DNA from: Paracoccaceae bacterium
Lineage (GTDB): Bacteria > Pseudomonadota > Alphaproteobacteria > Rhodobacterales > Rhodobacteraceae
Assembly (NCBI GenBank): GCA_024304985.1
Contig: JAMWZC010000004.1
Span: 372,001 to 436,000, forward strand
DNA: 64,000 nt
Direction: 5' to 3'
The notes below the pieces were generated by a model. It made no database searches. It was not told where the DNA came from and saw nothing but the letters and a program-made list of their open reading frames with translations. The translations under genes and the position numbers were made by a program. Of this stretch, positions 53,755-63,997 are shown in pieces. Each line of letters begins with the position of its first letter. Positions within the stretch are counted from its first letter, which is position 1.

Positions 53755-54051
53755 TTACCAGCGCTTGGTTTTCAGATTGTGGGTGTGAACATGACCGCCC
53801 ACCTCAGCGGGTCCGACCATCTTGCCGATGTCCTCGCCGTATTTGATGATCGTGTCACCGGCGGACAGCGCCTTGAGCGCGACCTTGTGGCCGATCGGAA
53901 TGTCGGTCTTGGCGGTCAAGCGAAAGTCCGAATTATCCTCGGTGCAGACGCACAGCATCTGGGTGCCGGCTTCCAGCCCCTCGACCACGACAACACCGAC
54001 ATTGTCGGCCTTGTCATGAACAAGCAGATGGGGGTGGGTGTTTGCAGTCAT
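53755..54051 (-). CDS. suyA: (2R)-3-sulfolactate sulfo-lyase, small (alpha) subunit
   Basis: A 98-residue SAF-domain protein. [20 protein letters not shown] begins the beta-clip fold, [20 protein letters not shown] is the core SAF signature, and [20 protein letters not shown], then [10 protein letters not shown], completes the match to SuyA and to the N-terminal domain of altronate dehydratase. It forms the active sulfo-lyase with SuyB. The start at 54051 has GGGAGAGAC upstream; the frame runs further to 54111 but the extra residues are not family-like. It is the first gene of suyA-suyB-suyZ, divergent from the GntR gene. Confidence 0.88.
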   Translation of the reverse strand: MTANTHPHLLVHDKADNVGVVVVEGLEAGTQMLCVCTEDNSDFRLTAKTDIPIGHKVALKALSAGDTIIKYGEDIGKMVGPAEVGGHVHTHNLKTKRW

Positions 54052-54152
54052 CAGTCTCTCTCCCTTGGTCTTGGACATCATGATGGCTCCGCAGGCGTGC
54101 CGCGATGACACGCGGCCTGTTCGGTGCGCGCAGTAGACGTGTTTGATTATTT

Positions 54153-54172
54153 CTTTAAACTATATAGTTTAA
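54153..54172. promoter_or_regulatory. Perfect 20-bp palindrome, candidate SuyR operator
   Basis: TTTAAACTAT followed at once by its exact reverse complement ATAGTTTAAA, with no spacer. It lies in the 220-bp gap between suyA (start 54051) and the GntR gene (start 54272), in a strikingly AT-rich tract within GC-rich DNA. A dimeric GntR repressor covering it could control both genes. Confidence 0.7.
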
Positions 54173-54271
54173 ATTTTTCAAACAAGTCAACGCTACCTTG
54201 CAGCTTTCTGCTTGGGTTTTCCCGCAGGCTTGGCTTTAACGGGAAGAGCGCGTGTTTTTTCGGAGGAACAG

Positions 54272-54991
54272 ATGTCCTTGCGGCCCGTCTCACAGCCCCT
54301 GCACAGGCAGTTGCGCGATCTGATGCTGGCGCGGATCGAATCGGGGGAATGGTCGCCCGGCACCTATCTGCCATCCGAGACTCGATTGGCCGAGGATTAC
54401 GGCGTGGCTGTCGGCACCCTGCGCAAGGCGCTGCTGGATCTGGCGGCCGAAGGTGTGGTGGTGCGGCGTCAGGGCAAAGGCACGGTCGTGACCAGCCATG
54501 ACAGCGACGCGGTGCTGTTTCGCTTTTTCAACCTGCGCCGCGCCGATGGCAGCACGCTGCGCCCGGAAAGCCGGGTCTTGTCGCGCCAGCGCCGACCGGC
54601 AAGCGAAGCGGAGGTTGCCTCGCTTGGCCTGCCCGCCGCTGCCGAAGTGGTCTGCATCACCCGTGTGCGCGACGGCGACGGAATTCCGATCATATTCGAA
54701 CATATCATTCTGGACGCAGACCGCTTCGGCCCAATGGAAACAACGCCCGAGGTTCTGCCCAACACGCTATATCAGCTGTATCAGGCACAGTTCGGCGCCA
54801 CCGTCCACCGCGCGCGCGAAACGATTACGGCGGCCAGCGCCACAGGCGCATGCGCCGTCGAACTGGGTGTCGCGGAAGGCACGCCGCTTCTGCATATCCG
54901 GCGCATCGCGCTGGATTACAACAATGCGCCTATCGAGCTGCGACTGTCATGGGTGACCACTGCTGCGCTGCACTATCAGACCGAGGTTTGA
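54272..54991 (+). CDS. suyR: GntR-family regulator, HutC subfamily (SuyR candidate)
   Basis: A 239-residue regulator. The GntR winged helix (about 10-72) reads LHRQLRDLMLARIESGEWSP, then GTYLPSETRLAEDYGVAVGT and LRKALLDLAAEGVVVRRQGK. The C-terminal UTRA domain (about 80-235), with ITRVRDGDGIPIIFEHIILD and LRLSWVTTAALHYQTEV, binds a small effector, probably sulfolactate or a related C3 compound. CGGAGG lies just upstream of the ATG at 54272; the frame runs further upstream without support. It diverges from suyA over a perfect palindrome. Confidence 0.85.
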   Translation: MSLRPVSQPLHRQLRDLMLARIESGEWSPGTYLPSETRLAEDYGVAVGTLRKALLDLAAEGVVVRRQGKGTVVTSHDSDAVLFRFFNLRRADGSTLRPESRVLSRQRRPASEAEVASLGLPAAAEVVCITRVRDGDGIPIIFEHIILDADRFGPMETTPEVLPNTLYQLYQAQFGATVHRARETITAASATGACAVELGVAEGTPLLHIRRIALDYNNAPIELRLSWVTTAALHYQTEV

Positions 54992-55002
54992 CACCCTTTG
55001 CC

Positions 55003-55992
55003 TTAAGGCAGTTCGAGAACGATTTTTGCTGCATTCACCCGGCCTGCGTCCAGATCGGCAAAGGCAATGGCCCCATCGCAAAGGGGCCGCACCTCGACCC
55101 AGCCCAGATCGCCCAATCGACCGTCACCCAGCGCGGCAAGGGCGGCGGCAAAGTCATCTGGCGTATAGCAATAGGACCCACTTACCGTGATCTCCTGCAG
55201 GGTGATGCGGCGGATGTCATAACCCTCGTTGCCGGGCAACAGCCCGACATGCACGATCACCCCGCCGGGACGCACCAGCCGCGAGGCGTCGCGCCGGGTG
55301 GCCACAGCCCCGACAGCGTCGATGATCAGGTCAAAGGCATCCGGGCCGGGATCTTGCGCCGTGGGATCGAAGGCGGTGATCCCCTCTTCCCGCGAGACGC
55401 TGGCCCGTCGACCGGCATGAGGCTCGGCCACATGCACGCTGCCCGCCCCCATCAGCCGCGCCACCAGCGCGGCACCAAGGCCGATCGCCCCGCCGCCCTG
55501 CACCAGAACGCGAGGGGCGTCCTCACCCAGTTTTTCCATTCCGATCCGCACCGCATGCCATGACACGGCTACAGGCTCGGACAGCGCGGCGTGGCGCAGG
55601 CTCAACCCTTCCGGCACAGGCAGCAGGTTGCGTTCCGGGATGCTGACATATTCCGCGAAAGCACCCGGGCGTGACGGCATGGAGATGATGACACGGGTCG
55701 GCGACAGATGCGGCCGCCCGGCCCGCGCCACAGGACAGTCCGGGTCCACCACCAGCGGGTTGATCGCTACGGCCTCGCCCTTGCGCGGACCTGCGGCGAC
55801 CAGCCCCGCCGCCTCGTGACCCAGGATCAGCGGGGCGGGGCGGCGGTCGTCATGGCCGTGATAGGCGTGCATATCCGACCCGCAGATCCCCACCGCCCGC
55901 ACCGCAACCAGCACCTCACCCGGCGCGGGCACAGGGTCGGGTTGCCCGGTCCAGATCATCGTGTTGGGTCCGGTATAAAGCAGCGCCTGCAT
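55003..55992 (-). CDS. Zinc-type alcohol dehydrogenase (MDR family), last gene of the hpsN operon
   Basis: A 329-residue medium-chain dehydrogenase. The catalytic zinc ligands are present: Cys37 in GICGSDMHAYHG, and His59 and Glu60 in ILGHEAAG. The NAD site is VLVQGGGAIGLGAALVARLM. The structural zinc loop is degraded: at the four Cys positions it has Asp83, Cys86, Ala89 and Ser97. Relatives include L-idonate and threonine dehydrogenases. In the hpsN context it may be one of the DHPS 2-dehydrogenases (HpsO/HpsP type) that interconvert DHPS enantiomers through the 2-oxo form. The ATG at 55992 is 17 bp after the SDR stop. Confidence 0.78.
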   Translation of the reverse strand: MQALLYTGPNTMIWTGQPDPVPAPGEVLVAVRAVGICGSDMHAYHGHDDRRPAPLILGHEAAGLVAAGPRKGEAVAINPLVVDPDCPVARAGRPHLSPTRVIISMPSRPGAFAEYVSIPERNLLPVPEGLSLRHAALSEPVAVSWHAVRIGMEKLGEDAPRVLVQGGGAIGLGAALVARLMGAGSVHVAEPHAGRRASVSREEGITAFDPTAQDPGPDAFDLIIDAVGAVATRRDASRLVRPGGVIVHVGLLPGNEGYDIRRITLQEITVSGSYCYTPDDFAAALAALGDGRLGDLGWVEVRPLCDGAIAFADLDAGRVNAAKIVLELP

Positions 55993-56008
55993 CCCATCCC
56001 TCCTTCTG

Positions 56009-56767
56009 TTATTTCGCGGTGAATCCGCCATCCACGTAAAGGGTCTGGCCGGTGACATAGGCCGAGGCTTCCGCGCAGAGGAAAACCGTGGCCCCGGCCA
56101 GATCGTCCAGCGCACCATTGCGGCCAATCGCCGTGCGCGCCGCATTGGCAGCAGCCAGATCGGGGTCGCCGAATACGGGGGCGGTCAGCGGCGTGGGGAA
56201 AAAACCCGGCGCGATGGCATTGCAGGTGATCCCCTGCCCCGAGAATTCCTGCGCCATGGCGCGGGTCAGTTGCACGATTCCACCCTTGGCCGCACCATAG
56301 GGCGCGGAATTGGGAAAGGCGCGTTGCGATTGCAGGGATGCGAGGTTCAGCACCCTGCCCCAGCCACGCGCCGCCATGCCCGGGGCAAGATGTTGCACCA
56401 GAAAGAAGGGGGCACGCAGATGCAGCGCCATGTGCAGGTCGAATGTCTGCGGCGAAACCTCTGCATAGGGCTGGCGCAGATTGACGCCTGCGGCATTGAC
56501 CAGAATGTCGATCTCGCCCGCGTCACGGGCCAGTCGCGCAATGACATCCGCGTCAGTCAGGTCAGCAGGATGGGCATGGGCCTTGATCCCCTCGGCCTCC
56601 AACTCCGCGCGGGCCCTTTCCAAGGCATCTGCGGATCTCGCCACCAGATGCACCGTTGCCCCCTGCTGTCCCAGTGCGCGCGCCATGGCAAGACCAATCC
56701 CGGAATTGCCGCCCGTGATCAGGGCCGCCCGCCCTGTCAGGTCGAACAGGTGATCAAGCCTTTGCAT
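56009..56767 (-). CDS. SDR-family oxidoreductase in the hpsN operon
   Basis: A 252-residue classical short-chain dehydrogenase. [19 protein letters not shown] is the cofactor motif, [15 protein letters not shown] follows, then catalytic Ser and Tyr-x3-Lys in [23 protein letters not shown] (Ser, Tyr and Lys all present), and [13 protein letters not shown] at the end. GGAGGTGCG precedes the ATG at 56767. It overlaps the aminotransferase gene by 14 bp. By context it probably acts on C2 of DHPS or 3-hydroxy-2-oxopropanesulfonate, matching the two DHPS 2-dehydrogenases described in Cupriavidus; the exact substrate and stereochemistry are not shown by sequence. Confidence 0.8.
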   Translation of the reverse strand: MQRLDHLFDLTGRAALITGGNSGIGLAMARALGQQGATVHLVARSADALERARAELEAEGIKAHAHPADLTDADVIARLARDAGEIDILVNAAGVNLRQPYAEVSPQTFDLHMALHLRAPFFLVQHLAPGMAARGWGRVLNLASLQSQRAFPNSAPYGAAKGGIVQLTRAMAQEFSGQGITCNAIAPGFFPTPLTAPVFGDPDLAAANAARTAIGRNGALDDLAGATVFLCAEASAYVTGQTLYVDGGFTAK

Positions 56768-57962
56768 CCGCACCTCCTTTCGCCACGGCATCGCAGGCCA
56801 TGATCAGCAGATCCGCCACCAGATCGCAGTCCTGCGCCGTCAGACCCAAGGGGATGCGGATATCGCAGAGCGTGGCCTGCACCGCACAGGCGTGCGGCAC
56901 GCTGGTTGCATCTGCACCGGCCCAATGTTGCGGGGCGGACGTGTAGCCTTCGGCCTTGGCCCGACCGAACCACTTCACCATCACGCCCTTGTCACGCGCC
57001 TTCTGCACGAAGTCCGCCATGGAAACCGGATCGAAGGCCGGCAACCTGAACTGGATCGAGCTTTGGGCATAGGCTTCGGCCTGCGGGCGGCGCGGCAGGG
57101 CAAAGGCGGGATGCGCCGTCAGACGGGCGGCGATCCGATCATGGCTGGCGTTCCAATCGGCAACCCTTGTGGCCAGCAGGGGTAGTTGAGGCAAGGCCAG
57201 CGCTGCGACCAGATCCGACATGCGCATACTGTAATTGCCGCAAACGCCGCGCCATCTGTCCATCACGGCGGCTTCGGGCACCGTGCCGTTCTGGGCATAA
57301 AGCATGTAGCTGCCCGAATGGAGGATCGCCCGCGCGGCAAGGTCGGGATCATCCGTCACCAGCATCCCGCCCTCGCCCGCATTCACGTGCTTGGACGATT
57401 GGAAGCTGAAACATCCCGCCAGACCGAATGTCCCTGTCGGACGCCCCGCCCAGGATGCACCCAGCGTATGGGCGCAATCCTCGATGAAGGTGATATCCTC
57501 GGCGTTACAAACCTCGGCCAGCGTTTCCATGTCGCAGACATGGCCCCGCATATGTGACAAGAGCAGATGCCGTGCCCCGCTGGCGCGCGCCTTGGCGCGC
57601 AGATCGTCAAGGTCGATGGTCAGGTCATCCGTGATCTCGACCAGAACCGGGACGGCCCCGATGTGGTCCAGCGCGCCCGGCACCGGACCAAGGGTAAAGG
57701 CGTTCATCAAGACCGGATCGCCATGCTGCACCCCGGCCCCCTTGAGAGCCAGAAACATCGCCGCCCCGCAGGAATTGACCGCCACGGCAAAGCGCCGCCC
57801 GCTGAGCGCTGCGAAGGCGCGCTCCAATGCGGCGACCGGGCCGGGGGCACCGCCGGCTTCGCCATAGCGGTGCAATCTGCCAGAGGATATGAGCGCCAGA
57901 ACATGCGCCTGCGCCTGAGGCGGAATGTCGGGCGGTTGCCCAAGATCAGGAACCGCGCCCAT
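56754..57962 (-). CDS. DegT/DnrJ/EryC1/StrS-family PLP aminotransferase in the hpsN operon
   Basis: A 402-residue fold-type I PLP enzyme. The internal-aldimine lysine is Lys191 in [19 protein letters not shown], and Asp162 in [15 protein letters not shown] binds the PLP ring nitrogen. [19 protein letters not shown] is the phosphate-binding region. The family transaminates sugar ketones and other hydroxy-ketones, not 2-oxo acids. There are no sugar-nucleotide genes nearby. The gene starts 4 bp after the hpsN stop and overlaps the SDR, so it belongs to sulfonate metabolism. I infer an amino-hydroxypropanesulfonate (cysteinolate-type) substrate; this is untested. A longer start at 57995 would overlap hpsN. 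Confidence 0.85.
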   Translation of the reverse strand: MGAVPDLGQPPDIPPQAQAHVLALISSGRLHRYGEAGGAPGPVAALERAFAALSGRRFAVAVNSCGAAMFLALKGAGVQHGDPVLMNAFTLGPVPGALDHIGAVPVLVEITDDLTIDLDDLRAKARASGARHLLLSHMRGHVCDMETLAEVCNAEDITFIEDCAHTLGASWAGRPTGTFGLAGCFSFQSSKHVNAGEGGMLVTDDPDLAARAILHSGSYMLYAQNGTVPEAAVMDRWRGVCGNYSMRMSDLVAALALPQLPLLATRVADWNASHDRIAARLTAHPAFALPRRPQAEAYAQSSIQFRLPAFDPVSMADFVQKARDKGVMVKWFGRAKAEGYTSAPQHWAGADATSVPHACAVQATLCDIRIPLGLTAQDCDLVADLLIMACDAVAKGGADAKA

Positions 57963-57966
57963 GGGA

Positions 57967-59346
<1,380 letters not shown>

Positions 59347-59351
59347 TCAGA

Positions 59352-60398
59352 TCATTCGTTGTTGGCGAATGCGCGCAGGACCGGATCATCCATGACCATC
59401 TGCATGAAGCGATTGTCGATGTAATCCTCGGCAGCGGGGGTGGACTCGGTCGTCCCGACCGAGGTCATGAAGTCCCCGATCGCGGTCAGCCACTGATCCA
59501 CGTCGCTGGCGCCTGCGTCACGGCTCATCAGCGCCAGTTGCTCTTCCAGCGGGAAAGTGGGACGCAAATCGAACTCGGCATTCACCGCCGCGTCGGAAAT
59601 CTCGACACCGCCCTCCGAGTAGAAATCGACCAGCATCTCGCGTGCCTTCTCGGGGTTCTGCTTGGACCAGACCACACCGCGCAGGAAGGTGGCCAGCACC
59701 TTGGCCACCAATTCGGGACTTTCCTCGGCAAAACCGGGACGCACGACCAGCGCCCCCGGCACGATGGCACCCGCATCGGCACCGGAGCACAGATAGTCGC
59801 TGTCGGCCTTTTCCTGCAGCGTATAGGTGTTGGGTGCCCAGACACCGGCCAGCTTGCCCTCGTTGGCGATCACAGCGGTGATCACCTGCGCCTGACCAAG
59901 GTTGACGAATTCCACGTCATCCTGCGACAGGCCAAACTTCTGCAGACAGGAACGGGTTGCGAAATCCACCGTCGAGTTGGTGGTCAGCAGGACCCGCTCG
60001 CCCTTCATGGACATGGGATCGGCACGGAACTGCTCGATCACGTCATTGCGCGCCATCAGCGCGTTGCCCTTGCTCTCGTCATTGGTCAGGCCGATGGTCT
60101 TGAGGCCGAAACGCGCGGCCCCCAGAACAGCCGGCACCGAGCCCGTGCCGCCGACATCCCAGTCGTTGGCCTGTGCCGCCGCGATCTGCGGCGCACCTGC
60201 GGGGAAGGTGGTGAAGCTGGGATCCAGACCCACCTCGGCCCACCAGTCCATTTCTGTCGCCAGATGGAACGGCAACGCCCAATAAAGAGCAGGCTGATAG
60301 CTCAGGTTGATCGGCGTCAGATCCTGCGCCTGCGCCGGAGCATAGGCCCCGAACGCGCACACGGTTGTCAGTGCCATTGCCTTGAAAGTCATTTTCAT
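59352..60398 (-). CDS. ABC transporter substrate-binding protein, NitT/TauT (SsuA/TauA-like) family
   Basis: A 348-residue periplasmic protein with signal MALTTVCAFGAYAPAQAQ. The NMT1/TauA-type fold is shown by NLSYQPALYWALPFHLATEM, VGLDPSFTTFPAGAPQIAAA and NDWDVGGTGSVPAVLGAARFG, then GVWAPNTYTL. This group binds sulfonates, taurine, nitrate or pyrimidine precursors. Its operon with hpsN points to a C3 sulfonate. It is the fourth gene of the LacI-controlled operon and is followed by a hairpin. Confidence 0.85.
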   Translation of the reverse strand: MKMTFKAMALTTVCAFGAYAPAQAQDLTPINLSYQPALYWALPFHLATEMDWWAEVGLDPSFTTFPAGAPQIAAAQANDWDVGGTGSVPAVLGAARFGLKTIGLTNDESKGNALMARNDVIEQFRADPMSMKGERVLLTTNSTVDFATRSCLQKFGLSQDDVEFVNLGQAQVITAVIANEGKLAGVWAPNTYTLQEKADSDYLCSGADAGAIVPGALVVRPGFAEESPELVAKVLATFLRGVVWSKQNPEKAREMLVDFYSEGGVEISDAAVNAEFDLRPTFPLEEQLALMSRDAGASDVDQWLTAIGDFMTSVGTTESTPAAEDYIDNRFMQMVMDDPVLRAFANNE

Positions 60399-60446
60399 TG
60401 CGGGTTCTCCTCCCCTGTTGTGGTCCTGTTTTCCGTCTTGTGATGG

Positions 60447-61244
60447 TCAGGCGTGTTGGTCCGCCTTTTCCTCGCGCAGGCTGCGCCAGATCTGCGTGCG
60501 CAGATGCACGAAGCTTTCGAGGTCCATCACATCCTCGATCTTCTCGTGACTGTCCCAGTCCTCGGCCTTGCGGATACTGGCGATATCCAGCACCTCCTTG
60601 ATGCGGCCGGGGGCCCGGGTCATGATGACAACACGGTCTGCCAGATAGACGGCTTCCTCGACCGCGTGGGTGATGAACAGCACGGTGCGCGGGTTCTTGC
60701 GGGCCAGACGCACCAGTTCCTCCTGCATGACGACGCGGGTCTGCGCGTCCAGCGCCCCGAAAGGCTCGTCCATCAGAAGAACATCCGGGTCCAGAACATA
60801 GGCCCGCGCGATGGCGACACGCTGCTGCATCCCCCCCGAAAGCTGATGCGGGAAATGCTCGGCATAGGGTTCAAGGTTCATCAGGTTGAGGATGGCGGCA
60901 ATGCGTGACTGCCGTTCCGCCTTGGGCACATTCAGATTGCGCAGGCCAATGTCGATATTGTCATAGACCGATTTCCACGGAAACAGCGCGAATTGCTGGA
61001 ACACCACGGCACGGTTCGGGCCGGGCCGTTTGATCGGCGTGCCATCGACCATGACAGCGCCGTCCGTCGGATTGTCGAACCCCGCCACCAACCGCAGGCA
61101 GGTGGTCTTGCCGCATCCCGAGGGGCCAACGATGGCCACGAATTCCTTGTCGGCAATCTCGAGGTTGATGTCCTTCAGCGCCACGAAGCCGGATTCTTTC
61201 GGACCGAAGACCTTGCCGACGTTCTTGAACTGGATCACGCCCAT
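60447..61244 (-). CDS. ABC transporter ATP-binding protein, NitT/TauT (SsuB/TauB-like) family
   Basis: A 265-residue ATPase with Walker A GPSGCGKTTCLRLVAGF, Q-loop AVVFQQFALFPWKSVYDN, signature LSGGMQQRVAIARAY, Walker B VLLMDEPFGALDAQTR and H-loop VLFITHAVEEAVYLADRVV. The WKSVYDNI and TRVVMQEELVRLARK forms are typical of TauB/SsuB. It serves the two permeases encoded upstream. Confidence 0.92.
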   Translation of the reverse strand: MGVIQFKNVGKVFGPKESGFVALKDINLEIADKEFVAIVGPSGCGKTTCLRLVAGFDNPTDGAVMVDGTPIKRPGPNRAVVFQQFALFPWKSVYDNIDIGLRNLNVPKAERQSRIAAILNLMNLEPYAEHFPHQLSGGMQQRVAIARAYVLDPDVLLMDEPFGALDAQTRVVMQEELVRLARKNPRTVLFITHAVEEAVYLADRVVIMTRAPGRIKEVLDIASIRKAEDWDSHEKIEDVMDLESFVHLRTQIWRSLREEKADQHA

Positions 61245-61269
61245 GTCGCTTGCTTCCTTGTATTTTCTG

Positions 61270-62055
61270 TCAGTTTTCCAGGCCGCGCTTGCGCAGGATG
61301 ACCCGCTCTGCCAGGCGCAAAGAGCTGTCCAAAGCCAGCCCGACCAGACCGATCGCGACCATGCCGGACATCACCGTTGTGGTTGAGATATTGGCCTGCC
61401 CCTGCACCATCAGGTAGCCGACCCCGGCAGAGGCGACGATCAGTTCGGCGCCCACCAGCGACTGCCAGCCCAAGCCTGCCGAAACGCGCAGACCCGAGAT
61501 GATGGACGGGACCGAGGACGGCACCAGCACCTCGCGGATCACACGATGCGACGGCGTGCCCAGCATGTTTGCCGCCTCGATCAGGCGGGGATCAACGAAT
61601 TTCGCCCCACGATAGGCGTTGATCACGCAAGGCGGAAACGCCCCGGCAAAGATGATCATGATCGGCCCGCCAATACCCGTGCCGAACCACAGCGCGGCAA
61701 AGGGCACCCATGCGATGGGCGCAACGAACCGCAGGGCATCGAACAGTGGCGACACGATCTCGTCCAGCAGACGATACCAGCCCATCAGCAGCCCAAGGGG
61801 AATGCCGACCACTGCCGCCAGAATGAACCCATAGGCGAAGCGCTCGAAGCTGGCGAGCATGTGACCAAGCAGTGTCGCCCCCGCAAAACGCCGGTCCAAC
61901 AGAGTTGTGAAACGGTCATAGACTTCAAGTGGCGAAGGCAGAAAAACCCGCGGCACCAGCCCGCTGATGGCCAACCCGTGCCACAGGCCAATGAACAGGA
62001 TCAGGCCACCGAAACCCAGAAGAACAGATTGCCTGAAAGAGATCCGCTTGTTCAT
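61270..62055 (-). CDS. ABC transporter permease, NitT/TauT (SsuC/TauC-like) family
   Basis: A 261-residue permease with about six helices (first LGFGGLILFIGLWHGLAISG). The coupling motif EAANMLGTPSHRVIREVLVPSS and the following SVPSIISGLRVSAGLGWQSL are standard in TauC/SsuC. It starts 4 bp after the upstream permease stop. Two different permeases in one operon indicate a heterodimeric channel. Confidence 0.9.
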   Translation of the reverse strand: MNKRISFRQSVLLGFGGLILFIGLWHGLAISGLVPRVFLPSPLEVYDRFTTLLDRRFAGATLLGHMLASFERFAYGFILAAVVGIPLGLLMGWYRLLDEIVSPLFDALRFVAPIAWVPFAALWFGTGIGGPIMIIFAGAFPPCVINAYRGAKFVDPRLIEAANMLGTPSHRVIREVLVPSSVPSIISGLRVSAGLGWQSLVGAELIVASAGVGYLMVQGQANISTTTVMSGMVAIGLVGLALDSSLRLAERVILRKRGLEN

Positions 62056-62059
62056 CGCC

Positions 62060-62842
62060 CTACCCTTTCGCCGCCAGCGCAGCCGTGTTCCAGCTCATCA
62101 CACGGGCTTCAGCCATGCCCAGAGCGCGCGTTGTCGCCCAGCCCAGGATGGCGACCGCCCCCATGCCCACAAGGATCATGCCCGGATAGAGATCCTGCTG
62201 CGCCACGTTCAGAACTCGGCCCAAGCCATAGAACGCCCCGACAAGTTCCGCCGCGACCAGCGTGGTCCATGACGCCTGTAGCGACAGCCGCAGGCCGGTG
62301 AACATCATGGGGCTTGCCCCCGGCACCAGCACCTCGGTGACAAAACGCATCCTGGGCATGCCCAGCATATAGGCCGCCTCGATCACCGGACGGTCAATGT
62401 TGCGCACCCCGGCAAAGGTGTTGATCACCGACGGCACGAAGGCCGCGAACCAGATCACAAGGATCTTCGCGGCATCCCCAAGGCCCAGCCACAGGATCGC
62501 CAGCGGGATCCATGCCAGTGGCGGGATCGGGCGGATGATCAGGAAAACCGGATTGATGAGAGCCTCGGCCCGGCGGCTCCACCCCATCAGCAGCCCGAGA
62601 GGAACCCCGGTTATGATTGCAAAGACAAAGCCCATCACGACCAGGCGCAACGAGTTGTAGGCGTGCAGCAACAGGTCTCCGCCGCCATAGCCACGCCCGG
62701 ACACGTGGATCAAGGCCGACCAAGTTTCCGCGGGCGAGGGAAACCGTCCGGACGGGATCACCCCAAAGACCGAGGTCACCATCAGCCAGATCAAACCCAC
62801 AATCAGGATCGTGACGAACCCTATGGCAACCCTGCGCGACAC
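62060..62842 (-). CDS. ABC transporter permease, NitT/TauT (SsuC/TauC-like) family, operon leader
   Basis: A 260-residue permease with a GTG start and a strong GAGGGAGGAAG ribosome site. The coupling region is EAAYMLGMPRMRFVTEVLVPGA, followed by SPMMFTGLRLSLQASWTTLV. It is homologous to the second permease and is the first gene of the eight-gene operon (permease, permease, ATPase, binding protein, hpsN, aminotransferase, SDR, ADH). A LacI-type operator lies 20 bp upstream of the start codon. Confidence 0.9.
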   Translation of the reverse strand: MSRRVAIGFVTILIVGLIWLMVTSVFGVIPSGRFPSPAETWSALIHVSGRGYGGGDLLLHAYNSLRLVVMGFVFAIITGVPLGLLMGWSRRAEALINPVFLIIRPIPPLAWIPLAILWLGLGDAAKILVIWFAAFVPSVINTFAGVRNIDRPVIEAAYMLGMPRMRFVTEVLVPGASPMMFTGLRLSLQASWTTLVAAELVGAFYGLGRVLNVAQQDLYPGMILVGMGAVAILGWATTRALGMAEARVMSWNTAALAAKG

Positions 62843-62861
62843 TGTTCTTCCTCCCTCGTTA

Positions 62862-62875
62862 TGTAAACGCTTTCA
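62862..62875. promoter_or_regulatory. LacI-family operator upstream of the sulfonate operon
   Basis: TGTAAACGCTTTCA (reverse complement TGAAAGCGTTTACA), a near-palindrome with the central CG that fits the LacI/GalR consensus. It lies just upstream of the first permease gene, where a bound LacI protein would block transcription. A weaker similar stretch, TGTAAATTTTTCA, occurs at 62949-62961 close to the LacI start. Confidence 0.75.
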
Positions 62876-62977
62876 TATCATTTGCAGGCATGTCAACTTT
62901 TTTTGCCCTTGATTTGGGCAAATTTTGAATCTAGCACTCGAAACAGTATGTAAATTTTTCATCCCCGGACTGAAAAC

Positions 62978-63997
62978 ATGTCACCAAAGCGCAAAGCCAC
63001 CCTGACGGACATCGCACGGGAATCAGGCACCTCGATCGCCACCGTCTCGCGCGCCATGTCGCAACCCGGTTTGGTGCAACCAGACACGCTGGAACGGGTA
63101 CGGCAGGTGGCTGTCCGCCTTGGCTACGTCCCCAACCGCCGCGCACGGGCACTGGTCTCGGGTCGGTCAAACACGATCGGCGTGGTGGTGCCCACGCTCA
63201 ACAGCCCGATTTTCTCGGCCGCGCTGCAGGAGATGCAGAAGGCGTTCTCATCGAACGGATACCAGTTGCTGATCGCCTCGCATGAATACGACACCGCTGC
63301 TGAAGCCGCCGCCCTCAGCCAGTTGATCTCGCATGGTGTCGATGGGCTTGTCGTTGTAGGCGCGGCACGTCCACAATCGACATGGGCGATGATCAACACA
63401 GCTGAAATACCGCTTGTTCAGCTTTGGGAAGGGCGGGAGGGTTATGACCGCGTTCTTGTCGACAGCTTCGAAGCCGGTGTTCTTGTGGCGAGGCACCTAC
63501 TTGACCTTGGGCACAAGAAGCTCGGCGTCATTTGTGGGAAACTGCAGAACAACGACCGCCAAACGGCGCGCGTGAATGGTATCCGCAGCGCGCTGGCGGA
63601 ACGGGGGCTGCACCTTCCAAACTCTCAGGTCAGCGAACAACCCCTCACGATCTCGGCCGGACGCAGCGGATGCATGACGCTGCTGGAATTGGTGCCACGA
63701 CCGACGGCGATTATCGGCACAGTCGATATGCTTGCCATCGGCGCCATGATCGAAGCTCAGGGCCGCGGAATCCCTGTCCCCGAGATGGTTTCATTTGCCG
63801 GAATCGACAACGTGGATGTGACTGCACACCTGTCACCGTCCCTGACGACAGTGGATATGCCCGCGGCCAGCATAGGCTCGGAAGCGGCCGCTTTGATGTT
63901 GAGCCGACTGGATGGCATCAAGGAAGGGACAGATCAGGCTGTCCAATTGCCCATCAGCCTGGTTGTTCGCCATTCGACCACTCGCTCACCGCTTTGA
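62978..63997 (+). CDS. LacI-family transcriptional regulator of the sulfonate operon
   Basis: A 339-residue regulator. The LacI HTH and hinge are clear: ATLTDIARESGTSIATVSRA, then RVRQVAVRLGYVPNRRARAL. The effector domain shows GVVVPTLNSPIFSAALQEMQ, GHKKLGVICGKLQNNDRQTA and VSFAGIDNVDVTAHLSPSLT, then TTVDMPAASIGSEAA. It diverges from the hpsN operon with a LacI-type operator between, so it is probably its repressor, with a sulfonate or pathway intermediate as inducer. It ends 3 bases before the window edge. Confidence 0.9.
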   Translation: MSPKRKATLTDIARESGTSIATVSRAMSQPGLVQPDTLERVRQVAVRLGYVPNRRARALVSGRSNTIGVVVPTLNSPIFSAALQEMQKAFSSNGYQLLIASHEYDTAAEAAALSQLISHGVDGLVVVGAARPQSTWAMINTAEIPLVQLWEGREGYDRVLVDSFEAGVLVARHLLDLGHKKLGVICGKLQNNDRQTARVNGIRSALAERGLHLPNSQVSEQPLTISAGRSGCMTLLELVPRPTAIIGTVDMLAIGAMIEAQGRGIPVPEMVSFAGIDNVDVTAHLSPSLTTVDMPAASIGSEAAALMLSRLDGIKEGTDQAVQLPISLVVRHSTTRSPL

